64,000 nucleotides of DNA from Pseudonocardia sediminis (GCF_004217185.1 NZ_SHKL01000001.1:4276001-4340000); one strand, 5' to 3'. Positions 1 to 9,169 are shown, counted from the stretch's first letter. A program made the numbers and translations. Notes: a model not told the origin generated them from the sequence alone.

Positions 1-1
1 G

Positions 2-310
2 CTGGCGATCCCGCTGCGGTTCTGGAAGATCGGCGCGTTCGTCACCGGCGGGGTGCTCGGCACGACGGGGTACCTGCTCGACCAGACCGCCCAGGTCGGC
101 GACGTCACCGGGCGGGCCGAGGGCGACCCGCCACCGCTCGGGCCCTACCGGACCTTCCAGGTCCCGGTGGCCCGGATCGGCGAGCTGACCGGACTGGAGC
201 TGGGCCCGCTCGTCGCCGCCGACGCACTCGCCGCACCCACCCCGGCCGGGACCGGGGACCGCCGCCTCACCTCCTACGCCGACATCGTCCTGCGCCCGGC
301 CCCGGAGTGA
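2..310 (+). CDS. DNA/RNA non-specific endonuclease, C-terminal fragment (5' end outside window)
   Basis: The reading frame is open from base 2 and ends at a TGA at 308-310, so only the last ~102 residues are seen. The visible part reads IPLRFWKI, a glycine stretch, then GYLLDQ. This is the typical C-terminal core of actinobacterial NUC1-type DNA/RNA non-specific endonucleases, where the strand-helix after the catalytic domain carries a conserved YLLDQ-like segment. The catalytic DRGH motif of the family would lie upstream and cannot be checked. The assignment rests on this short similarity, so the family is likely but activity is unproven. Confidence 0.6.
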   Translation: MAIPLRFWKIGAFVTGGVLGTTGYLLDQTAQVGDVTGRAEGDPPPLGPYRTFQVPVARIGELTGLELGPLVAADALAAPTPAGTGDRRLTSYADIVLRPAPE

Positions 311-332
311 TCGGGTACTAGCGTGGGCTCCC

Positions 333-1661
333 GTGGCCGAACCGCTCCCCTCCACCGCCCGCACCCTGCTCGCCCGCGTCGCCCGCGCCCAGCGCGACGG
401 GCGCGTCCCGTCGCTGGTCGCGGGACTGATCCGGGACGGTGGCCTCGCCTGGTCCACCGGGCGCGGTGACCTGACCGAGCCGCACACCGACGTCCAGTAC
501 CGCCTGGGGTCGATCAGCAAGACCATCACCGCGGTGACGGTGCTGCGGCTGCGCGACGAGGGCCTGCTCGACCTCGACGACGCCCTGGACCGGCACCTGC
601 CCGGCACCCCGGTCGGCGACCGCACGATCGGCCAGCTGCTCGCGCACCTGGGCGGCGCCGGGTCGGAGAGCCCCGGCGGCTGGTGGGAGCGCACCCCCGG
701 CGGGACGCTCGAGGAGCTCGGCCTCACCGAGGCCGACCGGGTGCTGCCCGCGGCGCGGCGCTTCCACTACTCCAACCTCGGGTTCGGCCTGCTCGGCGAG
801 CTCGTCGCCCGCTCCCGCGGACGCGCCTGGGCCGAGGTCGCCCGCGACGAGGTGCTCCTCCTCCTCGGCATGACCCGCACGACGCCGCGTCCGGAGGGGT
901 CGGCGGCGCAGGGGTACGCCGTGCACCCGTGGGCCGAGACGGTGCTCGTCGAGCCCGAGCACGACGCCGGGGTGATGGCCCCCGCCGGGCAGCTCTGGGC
1001 GACCGCGACCGATCTGGCCCGGCTCGGCGCGTTCCTGCTCGGCGACACCGGCGACGTGCTCGCGGAGGCGACGGTCGAGGAGATGACGCTGCCCGCCGGG
1101 GTCGACTCCTCGAACCCCGGCTGGATGGCCTACGGGCTCGGGGTGCAGGTCATGCGTCCCTCCGAGGGGGTCACGCTGGTCGGGCACGGCGGGTCGATGC
1201 CCGGGTTCCTGGCCGGGCTCTGGGTCGACCGCGAGGAGCGGACCGGCGCGCTGGCCATGGGCAACACGACCTCCGGCCTGGACGGTGGGCTGCCGGCGGC
1301 GATGCTGGCCGACGTGCGCGCGGCCGAGCCCCGGATCGTCGAGCCCTGGCGCCCCGAGGCGTCGCCGGTTCCGGCCGAGCTCCTCGGTCCGTGGTTCTGG
1401 GGCCCGTCGCCGTACGTCCTGCGCGCGGTGCCCGGCGGGATGCTGCACCTGGGCGGTCTGGGGCGGCCCGGACGGTCCTCACGGTTCCGGCCCGGGCCGG
1501 ACGGGACGTGGGTCGGGCTCGACGGCTACTTCGCGGGAGAGACGTTGCGCCTCAGCGACACCTCGCTGAACCTGGCGACCTTCGTCTTCACGCGGACCCC
1601 CTACGACCCGGCGGCGCCGGTCCCGGGCGGCGTGGACCCGAACGGTTGGCAAGATCACTGA
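333..1661 (+). CDS. Beta-lactamase-fold serine hydrolase (class C-like / esterase family)
   Basis: The 442-residue protein has the two signatures of the beta-lactamase/transpeptidase-like superfamily: SISK at residues 60-63 (nucleophile Ser60, general base Lys63) and YSN at 146-148. A later HGGSMPG segment matches the third HxG-type motif. The GTG start at 333 puts SxxK at the usual distance from the N terminus. No signal peptide is evident, so it is probably cytoplasmic. Members hydrolyse esters, D-amino peptides or beta-lactams; the substrate cannot be told. It starts 22 bp after the nuclease gene and may be transcribed with it. Confidence 0.85.
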   Translation: MAEPLPSTARTLLARVARAQRDGRVPSLVAGLIRDGGLAWSTGRGDLTEPHTDVQYRLGSISKTITAVTVLRLRDEGLLDLDDALDRHLPGTPVGDRTIGQLLAHLGGAGSESPGGWWERTPGGTLEELGLTEADRVLPAARRFHYSNLGFGLLGELVARSRGRAWAEVARDEVLLLLGMTRTTPRPEGSAAQGYAVHPWAETVLVEPEHDAGVMAPAGQLWATATDLARLGAFLLGDTGDVLAEATVEEMTLPAGVDSSNPGWMAYGLGVQVMRPSEGVTLVGHGGSMPGFLAGLWVDREERTGALAMGNTTSGLDGGLPAAMLADVRAAEPRIVEPWRPEASPVPAELLGPWFWGPSPYVLRAVPGGMLHLGGLGRPGRSSRFRPGPDGTWVGLDGYFAGETLRLSDTSLNLATFVFTRTPYDPAAPVPGGVDPNGWQDH

Positions 1662-1843
1662 CGAGGCGGTCGAGACCGAATCGTCACCTTTGTCGACAGG
1701 CCCCTGACCTGCACGAATAATCGGACGATCCGCCCATCACGGCGACAAGGCGAAGAAATTTACCTACACTCTTCGGACAATGCGCGCTTTCTTTGTGAAC
1801 AGTGACCGGGGAGGGGGGAACGCCCGATGGGGCGTATCCAGCC

Positions 1844-3715
1844 ATGACACAGACTGAGCCACACCACAGGGCCGCGGAGCCCGCACCGGACGGTGGGAGC
1901 GGCCGCTCACGCACCGACTGGACGATCTTCGGGGTCGGTGCCGCACTCGTCCTCGTCTTCCTGCTCTGGGGCCTGTTCGGCAGCGAGTCGCTGTCGTCGA
2001 CGGTCAGCGTCCTGCTCGAGGGCCTGATCCGCGGCGGCGGATGGGGCTTCATCCTGGCCGCGACCGGGTTCGTGGTCTTCGCGCTCTGGCTCGCGTTCAG
2101 CCGCTTCGGCAAGATCCGCCTGGGCACCGACGCCGAGCAGCCCGAGTTCCGGACGGTGTCCTGGATCGCGATGATGTTCTCGGCCGGCATGGGCATCGGC
2201 CTGATGTTCTTCGGCGTGAACGAGCCGCTGTCGTTCTTCACCACGTCCGTCCCGCCGGGTGCGGCGCAGCCCGGTTCCACCGAGGCCATGCAGGTCGCGA
2301 TGGCGACCTCGCTGTTCCACTGGACGCTGCACCCGTGGGCGATCTACGCCGTCGTCGGCCTGGCCATCGCCTACTCGACGTTCCGCAAGGGCCGTCGTCA
2401 GCTGATCAGCCAGGCGTTCATCCCGCTCATCGGTAAGCGGGCCGCCGAGGGCGCGATCGGCAAGGCGATCGACATCCTGGCCATCTTCGCCACCCTGTTC
2501 GGCTCGGCCGCCTCGCTGGGCCTGGGTGCGTTCCAGATCGCCGGCGGCATGCAGACCACCGGGATCACCGACTCGCAGCCGGGACCGGCCGTCCTGGCGA
2601 TCATCATCGTGGTGCTCACCGCGGCGTTCATCCTCTCCGCGGTGTCCGGCGTGGCCAAGGGCATCCAGTGGCTGTCGAACATCAACATGGTGCTGGCCGG
2701 GCTGCTGGCGCTGTTCGTGTTCGTCGTCGGCCCGACGGTGATCATCCTCGACCTGATCCCGACCTCGATCGGCGCGTACTTCTCCGACTTCTTCGAGATG
2801 GTCGGCCGCACCGAGGCCACCGGCGGCGCGCCGATGCTCGACTGGCTCAGCTCCTGGACGATCTTCTACTGGGCGTGGTGGATCTCCTGGACCCCGTTCG
2901 TCGGCATGTTCCTGGCCCGGATCAGCCGGGGCCGCACGATCCGCGAGTTCGTCGGCGGCGTGATCCTCGCGCCGAGCCTGGTCAGCCTCGTCTGGTTCTG
3001 CATCTTCGGCGGCACCGCGATCACGCAGGCCCAGGGTGGTGCGCAGTTCTCCGAGGACTCCAACGTGCAGCTGTTCCAGGTGCTGCAGCAGTACCCGCTC
3101 GCCACGTTCACCGGCCTGCTGGTGATGGCGCTGGTCGGCATCTTCTTCGTCTCCGGTGCGGACGCGGCGTCGATCGTCATGGGCACGCTGTCGCAGCGCG
3201 GCACCATCGAGCCCAGCAAGTGGATCGTCATCTTTTGGGGCTCGGTGATGGGCGCGGTGGCCGTGCTGATGCTGGTCACCGGGGGTGAGGACGCCCTGTC
3301 GGGCATCCAGAACCTGACGATCCTGATCGCCGCACCGTTCGTCGTGATCATGGTCCTGCTGTGCTTCGCCCTGGCGAAGGACCTGCGGCGGGACCCGATG
3401 ATGCTGCGCGACGAGAAGGGCGCCGAGGTCATCGAGCAGGCCGTCGACTACGCCACCGAGCGCCACGGCCACGACTTCTACCTCCGGGTGCGCGCCTTCC
3501 CGGAGGACGCCCGGGAGTCGTCCGGCGGCAACGGGAACGGCAACGGCAACGGTCCGGGGAACGGCCCGGGCACCGGCCCCGGCTACACCATGACCGAGCC
3601 CGGCGACGCCTTCGCCGAGGAGGCTCCGCCCGCGGAGACCACCGACGAGAAGGCGGCCAAGGCCGAGGGGGAGGCCCCGGACAAGCCCGGACGGGCTCCG
3701 GTGGCCGGGGACTGA
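1844..3715 (+). CDS. BCCT-family betaine/choline/carnitine transporter
   Basis: The protein (623 residues from the ATG at 1844) has about 12 hydrophobic segments and the BCCT hallmarks: GMGIGLMFFGVNEPL early and the tryptophan-rich WAWWISWTPFVGMF segment of the substrate-binding helix. The family imports quaternary ammonium compounds, usually with Na+ or H+, often for osmoprotection. The cytoplasmic tail carries an Asn-Gly repeat and ends in an acidic/Ala-rich stretch, as in osmoregulated members. An in-frame GTG at 1802 would add 14 residues; the ATG is preferred because the added residues do not look like protein of this family, although neither start has a good Shine-Dalgarno site. The upstream 180 bp are AT-rich compared with the rest and probably hold the promoter. 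A perfect hairpin follows at 3737-3769. Confidence 0.9.
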   Translation: MTQTEPHHRAAEPAPDGGSGRSRTDWTIFGVGAALVLVFLLWGLFGSESLSSTVSVLLEGLIRGGGWGFILAATGFVVFALWLAFSRFGKIRLGTDAEQPEFRTVSWIAMMFSAGMGIGLMFFGVNEPLSFFTTSVPPGAAQPGSTEAMQVAMATSLFHWTLHPWAIYAVVGLAIAYSTFRKGRRQLISQAFIPLIGKRAAEGAIGKAIDILAIFATLFGSAASLGLGAFQIAGGMQTTGITDSQPGPAVLAIIIVVLTAAFILSAVSGVAKGIQWLSNINMVLAGLLALFVFVVGPTVIILDLIPTSIGAYFSDFFEMVGRTEATGGAPMLDWLSSWTIFYWAWWISWTPFVGMFLARISRGRTIREFVGGVILAPSLVSLVWFCIFGGTAITQAQGGAQFSEDSNVQLFQVLQQYPLATFTGLLVMALVGIFFVSGADAASIVMGTLSQRGTIEPSKWIVIFWGSVMGAVAVLMLVTGGEDALSGIQNLTILIAAPFVVIMVLLCFALAKDLRRDPMMLRDEKGAEVIEQAVDYATERHGHDFYLRVRAFPEDARESSGGNGNGNGNGPGNGPGTGPGYTMTEPGDAFAEEAPPAETTDEKAAKAEGEAPDKPGRAPVAGD

Positions 3716-3736
3716 GTCCCGGTCTCACGACCGACG

Positions 3737-3769
3737 ACGGCCGGGCGCGGGGAGACCACGCCCGGCCGT
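3737..3769 (+). terminator. Intrinsic-type terminator after the BCCT gene
   Basis: The 11-bp arms at 3737-3747 and 3759-3769 are exact reverse complements (ACGGCCGGGCG and its partner), with an 11-nt loop. The hairpin begins 21 bp after the BCCT stop codon and is followed by a short T/C-rich stretch without a long T-run, as is common in high-GC actinobacteria. Confidence 0.7.
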
Positions 3770-3980
3770 TCTCGTCCCACCGGGGCGTAACGGCGGGACA
3801 GGATCCACCGATCCGGTGGAGGTGACAGGTGTGACCCGCGGCGGTCACGGTCGTTGAGGAGAGGAGCCCCGGGACACGACACCGGGCAGCACCCCGCGAG
3901 AGGGTCGGTGATGATCGCACGCACGGCGTGGCGTGAGGATCGGCCCCCTCGGACCCGAGATCACGGAGGGACCTGACACA

Positions 3981-5732
3981 GTGGGCCGAATGCGTCTCGT
4001 GTTCACCCCCGGGGACGACCAGGGGTACGCCGAGGCCCGGAACGGACTACTCGAGCAGTTCCACGTCTGGGCCCGGCGCCACCGGGTCGAGGTCGACATC
4101 GCCCTGGTCGCGGCGGCCGTCGACTACAAGTACGCCCGCGACCGTCGCCTGGGCCGCTGGGCCCGCTCGCACGTCGCCGACGCGCTGGGCATGTGGTTCC
4201 CGCGCAAGGTCACCGTGCTCGAGCCCGACGACGTCCCGCCCGCGTTCCACGCCCTGATCGACTTCCTGGCCGCGCACGACTGGCTCGACCCGCAGTCGGA
4301 CTCCCCCGACGCGCTGCACGAGCAGGTGCGCCACTCCACTCCCGCCCTGCACGACGGCATCGCCGACGAGCGCAACTACGACCTCGGCAAGTTCTGGGGC
4401 GTGCAGCTGCACCGCCACGGCGTGGACCCGGCCGACCCGTCGGCGGTCCAGCGCTTCCTGAACCGGGCCGGCTCCGGCGAGGCCGACGTCGACCGGCACG
4501 CCCTGGCCGAGATCATGCGCCGCGACGCCGACGCCCCCGCGCGCACCGACCCGACCCCCGAGCTTCCGCCGGTGCTGCTGCCCGGTGCGGCCACGCTGGT
4601 CCGCGCCGCCGAGCAGAGCGTCGCGCTGGACCAGCTGCGCAAGCTGACGCGCTGGGTCCGGGCCGGTCGCCGCCTCACCTCGGACGGGCGCCTGAACCGG
4701 GCCGACGCGCTCGACCTGGCCCGGCACCTCGAGCTGGACCACATCTACCGCGAGAAGGCCCGCACCAGCGACGACCTGCCCGAGGTCTCGTTGCTGCTGC
4801 GCTGGGCCCGCGCGGCCCGGCTGGTGCGCCCGGTCCGCGGGCGGCTGCTGCCGGTGAAGAGCGCCGCTCCGGTGCTGAACCGGCCGATCGAGCTGTGGCA
4901 GCGGGTGTTCGAGTCCGTCGGGCGCCTCGGCGACAATCTCGGCGGCACCGACGTCTTCGGCGCCCCGTCACTGTTCGGGATGTCGCTGGCGCAGGCGTTC
5001 CCCATGCTGTGGGTCAGCCTCTACGCCGCCGGCGGCGGCCCGATCCCGCTGGAGCGCTTCCACCGGCTCGTGCGCGACACCGTCAACGCCGACTGCGGCT
5101 GCGTCGTCGACGACCTCGCCGGGGACGTCGAGCAGCGGCTCTGGCGCCGCGACGTCACCGCGCTGCTGGACGCGATGGAGCTGCTCGGCGCGATCGAGCT
5201 GGGCGAGACCCTGGACTCCGACGAGCTCGACGGCCTGGTCGAGCTGGCCCAGCGCGAGGACCCGGACCCGACGGTGGTCACGCTGACCCCGATGGGCCTC
5301 TGGGCGGTGCACCAGCACCTCGTCGAGCAGGGCATGCACGTGCCCGCCCCGGGCGAGCTCGCCGACGAGGACATCGAGTACGTCTGCGTGCGCCTGTCCG
5401 GCGTCCGCACCGAGGTCGCCGAGGCCGAGCTGACGGCGTGGGCCGAGTCCCGCCGCCCGGCCGACGCCGCGCACGAGCTGGATCGCTTCCTGCGCCGCTG
5501 CGACGTCGCGAGCCACCGCGGCATGGCACTGCACGCTCTTGCCCAGACGGGACAGCCCGGACGGGCGGTGGCGCACCGCAACCGCCGTGGCGCTGCCGAC
5601 AGAGGAACCGAGGGGCAGGCACCCGTCCAGCGGACCTCGTCGAGCTCGCCGCAGGCCGGGTCGGACGGGTCCGCTCCGGCGACACCACTCCCCCGTCCGG
5701 CCCTGCGGCGCGACCTCGAACCGACCGGCTGA
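3981..5732 (+). CDS. Conserved-looking protein of unknown function
   Basis: I do not recognise a named domain. The start is set by GGAGGG at 3965-3970, 10 bp before a GTG at 3981; an ATG at 3990 (MRLVFTP) is the alternative. The ~583-residue product is soluble, rich in helices and Asp/Arg, with no membrane segment or signal peptide. Residues up to about 530 have even codon use and look well folded. The last ~55 residues are Ser/Pro/Arg-rich and low complexity. The transition follows a helix-like MALHALAQTG segment, so the C terminus may come from a frameshift or divergence of a longer protein. It is bounded by a terminator upstream and a convergent gene downstream. Confidence 0.6.
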   Translation: MGRMRLVFTPGDDQGYAEARNGLLEQFHVWARRHRVEVDIALVAAAVDYKYARDRRLGRWARSHVADALGMWFPRKVTVLEPDDVPPAFHALIDFLAAHDWLDPQSDSPDALHEQVRHSTPALHDGIADERNYDLGKFWGVQLHRHGVDPADPSAVQRFLNRAGSGEADVDRHALAEIMRRDADAPARTDPTPELPPVLLPGAATLVRAAEQSVALDQLRKLTRWVRAGRRLTSDGRLNRADALDLARHLELDHIYREKARTSDDLPEVSLLLRWARAARLVRPVRGRLLPVKSAAPVLNRPIELWQRVFESVGRLGDNLGGTDVFGAPSLFGMSLAQAFPMLWVSLYAAGGGPIPLERFHRLVRDTVNADCGCVVDDLAGDVEQRLWRRDVTALLDAMELLGAIELGETLDSDELDGLVELAQREDPDPTVVTLTPMGLWAVHQHLVEQGMHVPAPGELADEDIEYVCVRLSGVRTEVAEAELTAWAESRRPADAAHELDRFLRRCDVASHRGMALHALAQTGQPGRAVAHRNRRGAADRGTEGQAPVQRTSSSSPQAGSDGSAPATPLPRPALRRDLEPTG

Positions 5733-5760
5733 GGTCGCGCCGGAGAGACCCGGGGTCGGC

Positions 5761-6726
5761 CTAGACCTCCAGGACGACCTTGCCGGTGACGACCCGGTCG
5801 TCGATCCGCGACAGCGCGTCGGAGGCCTTCTCCAGCGGGAAGCGCTCGCTGATCAGCGGGTCCAGCGCGCCGGAGACGATGTGCGGGGTCAGCTCGTCCC
5901 ACTCGTGGGCGACGAAGCCCTCGCGGGGCAGCGCGAACGCGCCCCACCCGACGCCGCGGACGTCGATGTTGTTGAGCAGCAGCCGGTTGACCTTGACGGT
6001 CGGGATGTCGCCCGCGGTGAACCCGACGACCAGGAGCTTGCCCAGCGGGGCGAGGCTGCGCAGCGAGTCGGTGAACCGGTCGCCGCCGACCGGGTCGACG
6101 ACGGCGTCGACGCCGGCACCGCCGGTGAGCTCCTTGACCGCGTCCTTGAACCCCTCGGCGAGCACGGTCTCGTGCGCTCCGGCGCGCCGGGCGGCCTCGG
6201 CCTTGGCCTCGGTCGAGACGACCCCGATCACCCGCGCCCCGAGCGCGGCGGCGAGCTGGACCACCGCGGTGCCCACGCCGCCGGCCGCGCCGTGCACCAG
6301 GACGGTCTGGCCCTCCTTGAGCTCACCCCGGGTGACCAGCGTGAAGTGCGCGGTCAGGTAGTTCATCGGCAGGCAGGCACCGGCCGCGAACTCCACCTCG
6401 TCGGGCAGCGGCAGCACCGCCCACTCCGGCACCGACACCGTCTCGGCGAACACCCCGGACATCGTGAACGCGACGACCCGGTCCCCGACCGAGTACCGGC
6501 TGCCCTCGCCGACCTCACGCACGGTGCCCGCGCACTCGGAACCGAGGGTGAACGGCGGGTCCGGCTTGTACTGGTAGAGACCCTTGGTCAGCAACAGGTC
6601 CGGGAAGTTGACGCCGGCCGCGGCGACGTCGATGAGGACGTGACCGTCCTCCCGCGTCGGGGGCTCGATGTCGTTGACCCGGACCGAGGACGGTCCTTCC
6701 AGCTCGACGACCTGCACAGCGCGCAC
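5761..6726 (-). CDS. NADPH:quinone oxidoreductase-like (zinc-free MDR) enzyme
   Basis: The 321-residue protein has the N-terminal GroES-like MDR domain (GVNFPDLLLTKGLY, GSECAGTV) and a Rossmann nucleotide-binding motif (VHGAAGGVGTAVVQLA). Zinc ligands of the alcohol-dehydrogenase branch are absent, which places it with NADPH-dependent quinone/enone reductases. The start chosen is GTG at 6726 (reading VRAVQV), because GAAGGGAG lies 5 bp upstream on the minus strand; the open frame could extend 10 residues further without such a site. It converges on the unknown gene ending at 5732, with only 28 bp between the stops. Confidence 0.85.
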   Translation of the reverse strand: MRAVQVVELEGPSSVRVNDIEPPTREDGHVLIDVAAAGVNFPDLLLTKGLYQYKPDPPFTLGSECAGTVREVGEGSRYSVGDRVVAFTMSGVFAETVSVPEWAVLPLPDEVEFAAGACLPMNYLTAHFTLVTRGELKEGQTVLVHGAAGGVGTAVVQLAAALGARVIGVVSTEAKAEAARRAGAHETVLAEGFKDAVKELTGGAGVDAVVDPVGGDRFTDSLRSLAPLGKLLVVGFTAGDIPTVKVNRLLLNNIDVRGVGWGAFALPREGFVAHEWDELTPHIVSGALDPLISERFPLEKASDALSRIDDRVVTGKVVLEV

Positions 6727-6815
6727 GTGCGCTCCCTTCGATGGCGTGGCGGCCATCGAATCACGCGGCGGGGCCGTGTGCGGGTGGGGCCGTGCCCGTC
6801 ACCGCCCCGGCGTCC

Positions 6816-7121
6816 TCACGCAGGCAGGGCGTCCCCGTAGCGCTGGGTGCGCGGCTCGCTGAGCGAGTCGCAGAGGTCGGCCAGCCGGTGGTCGATCTTG
6901 TCCTGCACGCGCTCCAGGGCGTCCAGCTCCAGCATCAGGTCCAGCGCACTGCGCGTGTCCTCGGCGCCGGCGAGCGCGCGGTCGAGCTCACCGCGGCGTT
7001 CGCGCGCCCGCTCGCGGCAGGCGTCCGCGGTGGCCTTGTGCGCGGCGAGGCGGGACAGCGCGGTCCCCTCGACGGTCTCGGACACCGACGCGACGCGTTC
7101 CTGGAGAAGGTGGGGGTTCAC
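6816..7121 (-). CDS. Small coiled-coil protein of unknown function
   Basis: The product is 101 residues and highly charged. Heptad-like runs (AHKATADACRERARERRGEL and LDLMLELDALERVQDKIDHRL) predict one or two helical hairpins. There is no membrane segment and no cysteine pattern suggesting metal binding. The GTG at 7121 is preferred because a GAGG site lies 8-11 bp upstream, whereas a longer frame back to 7208 adds only Arg/Pro-rich sequence. It lies 90 bp downstream of the quinone-oxidoreductase gene's start on the same strand. The function is unknown. Confidence 0.55.
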   Translation of the reverse strand: MNPHLLQERVASVSETVEGTALSRLAAHKATADACRERARERRGELDRALAGAEDTRSALDLMLELDALERVQDKIDHRLADLCDSLSEPRTQRYGDALPA

Positions 7122-7271
7122 GGCATGACCTCGCAGGTGGTGGGACGGGGCCGCCCGGACGGAGCCGGGACGACGATCTGCGCGCAGCCGTAGTGACGGC
7201 CGCCACAACCACCGTAGACGATCATTTTGTGTCGCGCATCACGTTCATGCGCGCGGGGGTCCGAGAAGTGC

Positions 7272-7703
7272 TCAGCCCGCCGAGCGCTGCTGCGGGATGA
7301 CGCTCCCGAGGGACTCGCGACGACGCTCGACGACGAGGTCGGTGGTCAGGTGGAAGTGCCCGCGCTTCGAGCGGCGGCACAGGTACGCCCGCTGCGGACG
7401 GCTCCCGAGGTGCTCCAGCTCGCGCGCCGAGGACTCGGCCGCGTCCCGGTCCGGGTAGATGACCTTGCCGTCGCTGCCGACGGCCTGGATCCGCGGGTCG
7501 CCCTCCAGCTCGCGCCGGCCGGGACGGCAGACCTCCGGGCGGCCGCTGCGCATCAGCCGCGCGTAGCGGACCAGTACACGGCCACGCTCGGCGTCGGCGA
7601 TCCCGCGACCACCGGGCAGCGACTCCAGGCCCTGCACCGGTGTCCGCGCAGCCGGGATCATCCCGGGGTTCGCGGCCGGTGCGGTGTCGTACTGGCTGTC
7701 CAT
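7272..7703 (-). CDS. Hypothetical protein, 143 aa
   Basis: The ATG at 7703 has GGAGG about 6 bp upstream on the minus strand. The product has a charged middle (residues ~40-75) and a C-terminal region with a basic YLCRRSKRGHFHLTTD segment of alternating hydrophobic and polar residues, like a small beta sheet. I do not recognise the family. No signal peptide or membrane segment is seen. It is divergent from the gene at 8036, across a 332-bp AT-richer intergenic stretch. Confidence 0.5.
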   Translation of the reverse strand: MDSQYDTAPAANPGMIPAARTPVQGLESLPGGRGIADAERGRVLVRYARLMRSGRPEVCRPGRRELEGDPRIQAVGSDGKVIYPDRDAAESSARELEHLGSRPQRAYLCRRSKRGHFHLTTDLVVERRRESLGSVIPQQRSAG

Positions 7704-8035
7704 GTCGCCTCCACGCTGTCGTCATCTGTGGATCGCTGGGGACATCCTGCCTCGTTACCGCTCCCGGCGGAGTAGCACGATCGTGTCACGTACTCCCTCA
7801 CTAATGATGATCGAGACCACGGAGAGTGAATAACTGCAGGTCGGCGCAGGGAACCGACCACTCGGCGGGACCGTTCACGATCACGACGTCATCCGGCCGG
7901 GTACATGACAGCTCTCCGCACTGTCCGGGGCCCCGCAACGCCGTATCCTGGGACTCCGATCCCCACACGGATGTCAACCCGTGTTCGGCGTTCCGTCCGG
8001 ATCGGACGAGATCCGCGTGGCTCCGGGGGGCCCTC
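7704..8035. promoter_or_regulatory. Divergent intergenic region with dyad symmetry
   Basis: This 332-bp gap between divergent genes is less GC-rich than its flanks. It contains a perfect 10-bp palindrome CACGATCGTG at 7776-7785, inside a looser dyad whose arms GGAGTA (7769-7774) and TACTCC (7791-7796) are exact reverse complements. An ATG-starting frame at 7826 continuous with the next gene encodes Cys/Pro-rich, non-protein-like sequence and is not accepted as coding. Confidence 0.35.
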
Positions 8036-8572
8036 ATGGCGATCCAGACCGACATCGGCGACGTCGGAGGGCTGCGCGACGGGCCCGCCTGGAACGACGT
8101 CCTGACCGTCTCGAACCTCGGGGCCGGCATCTTCGACGTCCGGTGGGACGTCCGGCCGCGCCTGCGCCGCTGGCTGGCCGGTCACGACCTCCCCTGCGCG
8201 TCGACCCGGGATCCGCACCTGCCGGCCGTCGACGCCTGGGCGCTGCTCGACGGCGGCGTCATCTCGGTCGCGTCGCTGGCGGTCGGCCCGCACGACCCGG
8301 ACGCGGCCTGGCAGGTCCTCTCCCCCGGCATGCGGGTGCTCGGGTTCCGCGCCTTCCGGCTGCTCGTCGCCCAGCTCGCGCTGGCCGGCCCGGCGACGGT
8401 GCTGCCCGGCGAGCAGGTCACCGACCCGGACGCGCTGCGCGCCGAGTTCGAGAACCGCCGCGACGACGGCGCCGCCCGTGAGCAGGCGGAGCTGCTGGCC
8501 AGCTGCACCGACCGCTCGTCGACGCGCTGGGTCGCCGCCGTCCTGCGCAGCGGGCCCCCGGCCGGCCCGTAG
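8036..8572 (+). CDS. Hypothetical protein, 178 aa
   Basis: The ATG at 8036 follows a GGGGGG stretch at 8024-8030 that can act as the ribosome site. The frame is open further upstream, but that sequence is not protein-like. The product has an N-terminal beta-like segment (residues ~15-45), a tryptophan-containing core and a C-terminal helix. No known motif is recognised. It is the last complete gene before the interrupted dinB and ends 100 bp upstream of it; the gap holds imperfect 30-bp repeats. Confidence 0.5.
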   Translation: MAIQTDIGDVGGLRDGPAWNDVLTVSNLGAGIFDVRWDVRPRLRRWLAGHDLPCASTRDPHLPAVDAWALLDGGVISVASLAVGPHDPDAAWQVLSPGMRVLGFRAFRLLVAQLALAGPATVLPGEQVTDPDALRAEFENRRDDGAAREQAELLASCTDRSSTRWVAAVLRSGPPAGP

Positions 8573-8587
8573 CCACCCGGCACTGCT

Positions 8588-8672
8588 GCTCGTTCCGCCT
8601 GCGCTCCTCGGCGCGGATGCTCGTTCCGCCTACGCTCCTCGCGCGGATGCTCGTTCCGCTTACGCTGCTCTC
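8588..8672. repeat. Three imperfect ~30-bp tandem repeats upstream of dinB
   Basis: Units begin with GCTCGTTCCGC at 8588, 8619 and 8649, each followed by a CTACGCTCCTCGCGCGGAT-like half with small changes. The third unit runs into the dinB start at 8673. The repeats fill almost the whole gap between the stop at 8572 and dinB, so any dinB promoter must lie within or before them. Confidence 0.7.
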
Positions 8673-9146
8673 GTGCCGCGCTGGATCCTGCACGTCGACC
8701 TCGACCAGTTCATCGCCGCGGTCGAGATCCTGCGCCGCCCCGAGCTCGCCGGGCGACCGGTCGTCGTCGGCGGGACCGGCGCGCCGGACGAGCGGGCCGT
8801 CGTCGCGACGGCGTCCTACGAGGCCCGTGAGCTCGGCGTCGGGTCCGGGACGCCGATGCGCCTGGCCCGGCGCCGGATCCCGGACGCGGTGTTCCTGCCG
8901 TCGGACAAGGAGGCCTACGAGGTCGCCTCGGACGAGGTCATGGACGTGCTGCGGGCCACCGGAAAGCCGGTCGAGGTGATCGGCTGGGACGAGGCGTTCG
9001 TCGGCACCGACGCCGACCCGCACGCCCTCGCCAACCGCATCCGCCACGACGTCGCCGAGACGACGCGCCTGTCCTGCGCGGTCGGGATCGGCGACAACAC
9101 GCTGCGAGCGAAGACCGCCACCGGCTTCGGCAAGCCAGACAGCTGA
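8673..9146 (+). pseudogene. dinB: DNA polymerase IV, 5' half, cut by element insertion
   Basis: From GTG 8673 the frame encodes the Y-family palm and fingers: HVDLDQFIAAVE (first catalytic Asp pair, the family MDxDAFFASVE motif), a YEAR motif, and WDEAFV (family S-x-DEAYLD). It runs normally to TATGFGK-P and then ends after two foreign residues at a TGA just inside the inserted element, giving 157 residues. The thumb and little-finger domains are encoded separately at 18629-19237. Joining the halves at AAGCC gives a continuous frame of about 355 residues, the usual DinB size. In the present state no full polymerase can be made, although the fragment may still be translated. Confidence 0.9.
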
Positions 9147-9155
9147 GGTGACACA
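9110..9155. other. attL: left junction of the integrative element
   Basis: The core AAGCC at 9132-9136 is shared with the right junction at 18629-18633. Left of it is dinB sequence (chromosomal half-site). Right of it is element DNA ending in TGACACA at 9149-9155, which is the reverse complement of TGTGTCA at 18607-18613 at the other end. In the circular form these two arms flank the core almost symmetrically, as expected for a serine-integrase attP. The exact crossover dinucleotide inside the core cannot be read from sequence. Confidence 0.8.
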
Positions 9156-9169
9156 CCTGTTTGGTGACG

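Noticed and set aside
318-1448. Long minus-strand open frame antisense to the serine hydrolase
   Set aside because: Composition is Arg/Gly/His/Pro-rich without motifs; it is a typical shadow of a high-GC gene on the other strand.
1802-1843. Upstream GTG start for the BCCT transporter
   Set aside because: It adds only 14 residues not typical for the family, and the preceding bases show no ribosome site; the ATG at 1844 is kept although its own site is also weak.
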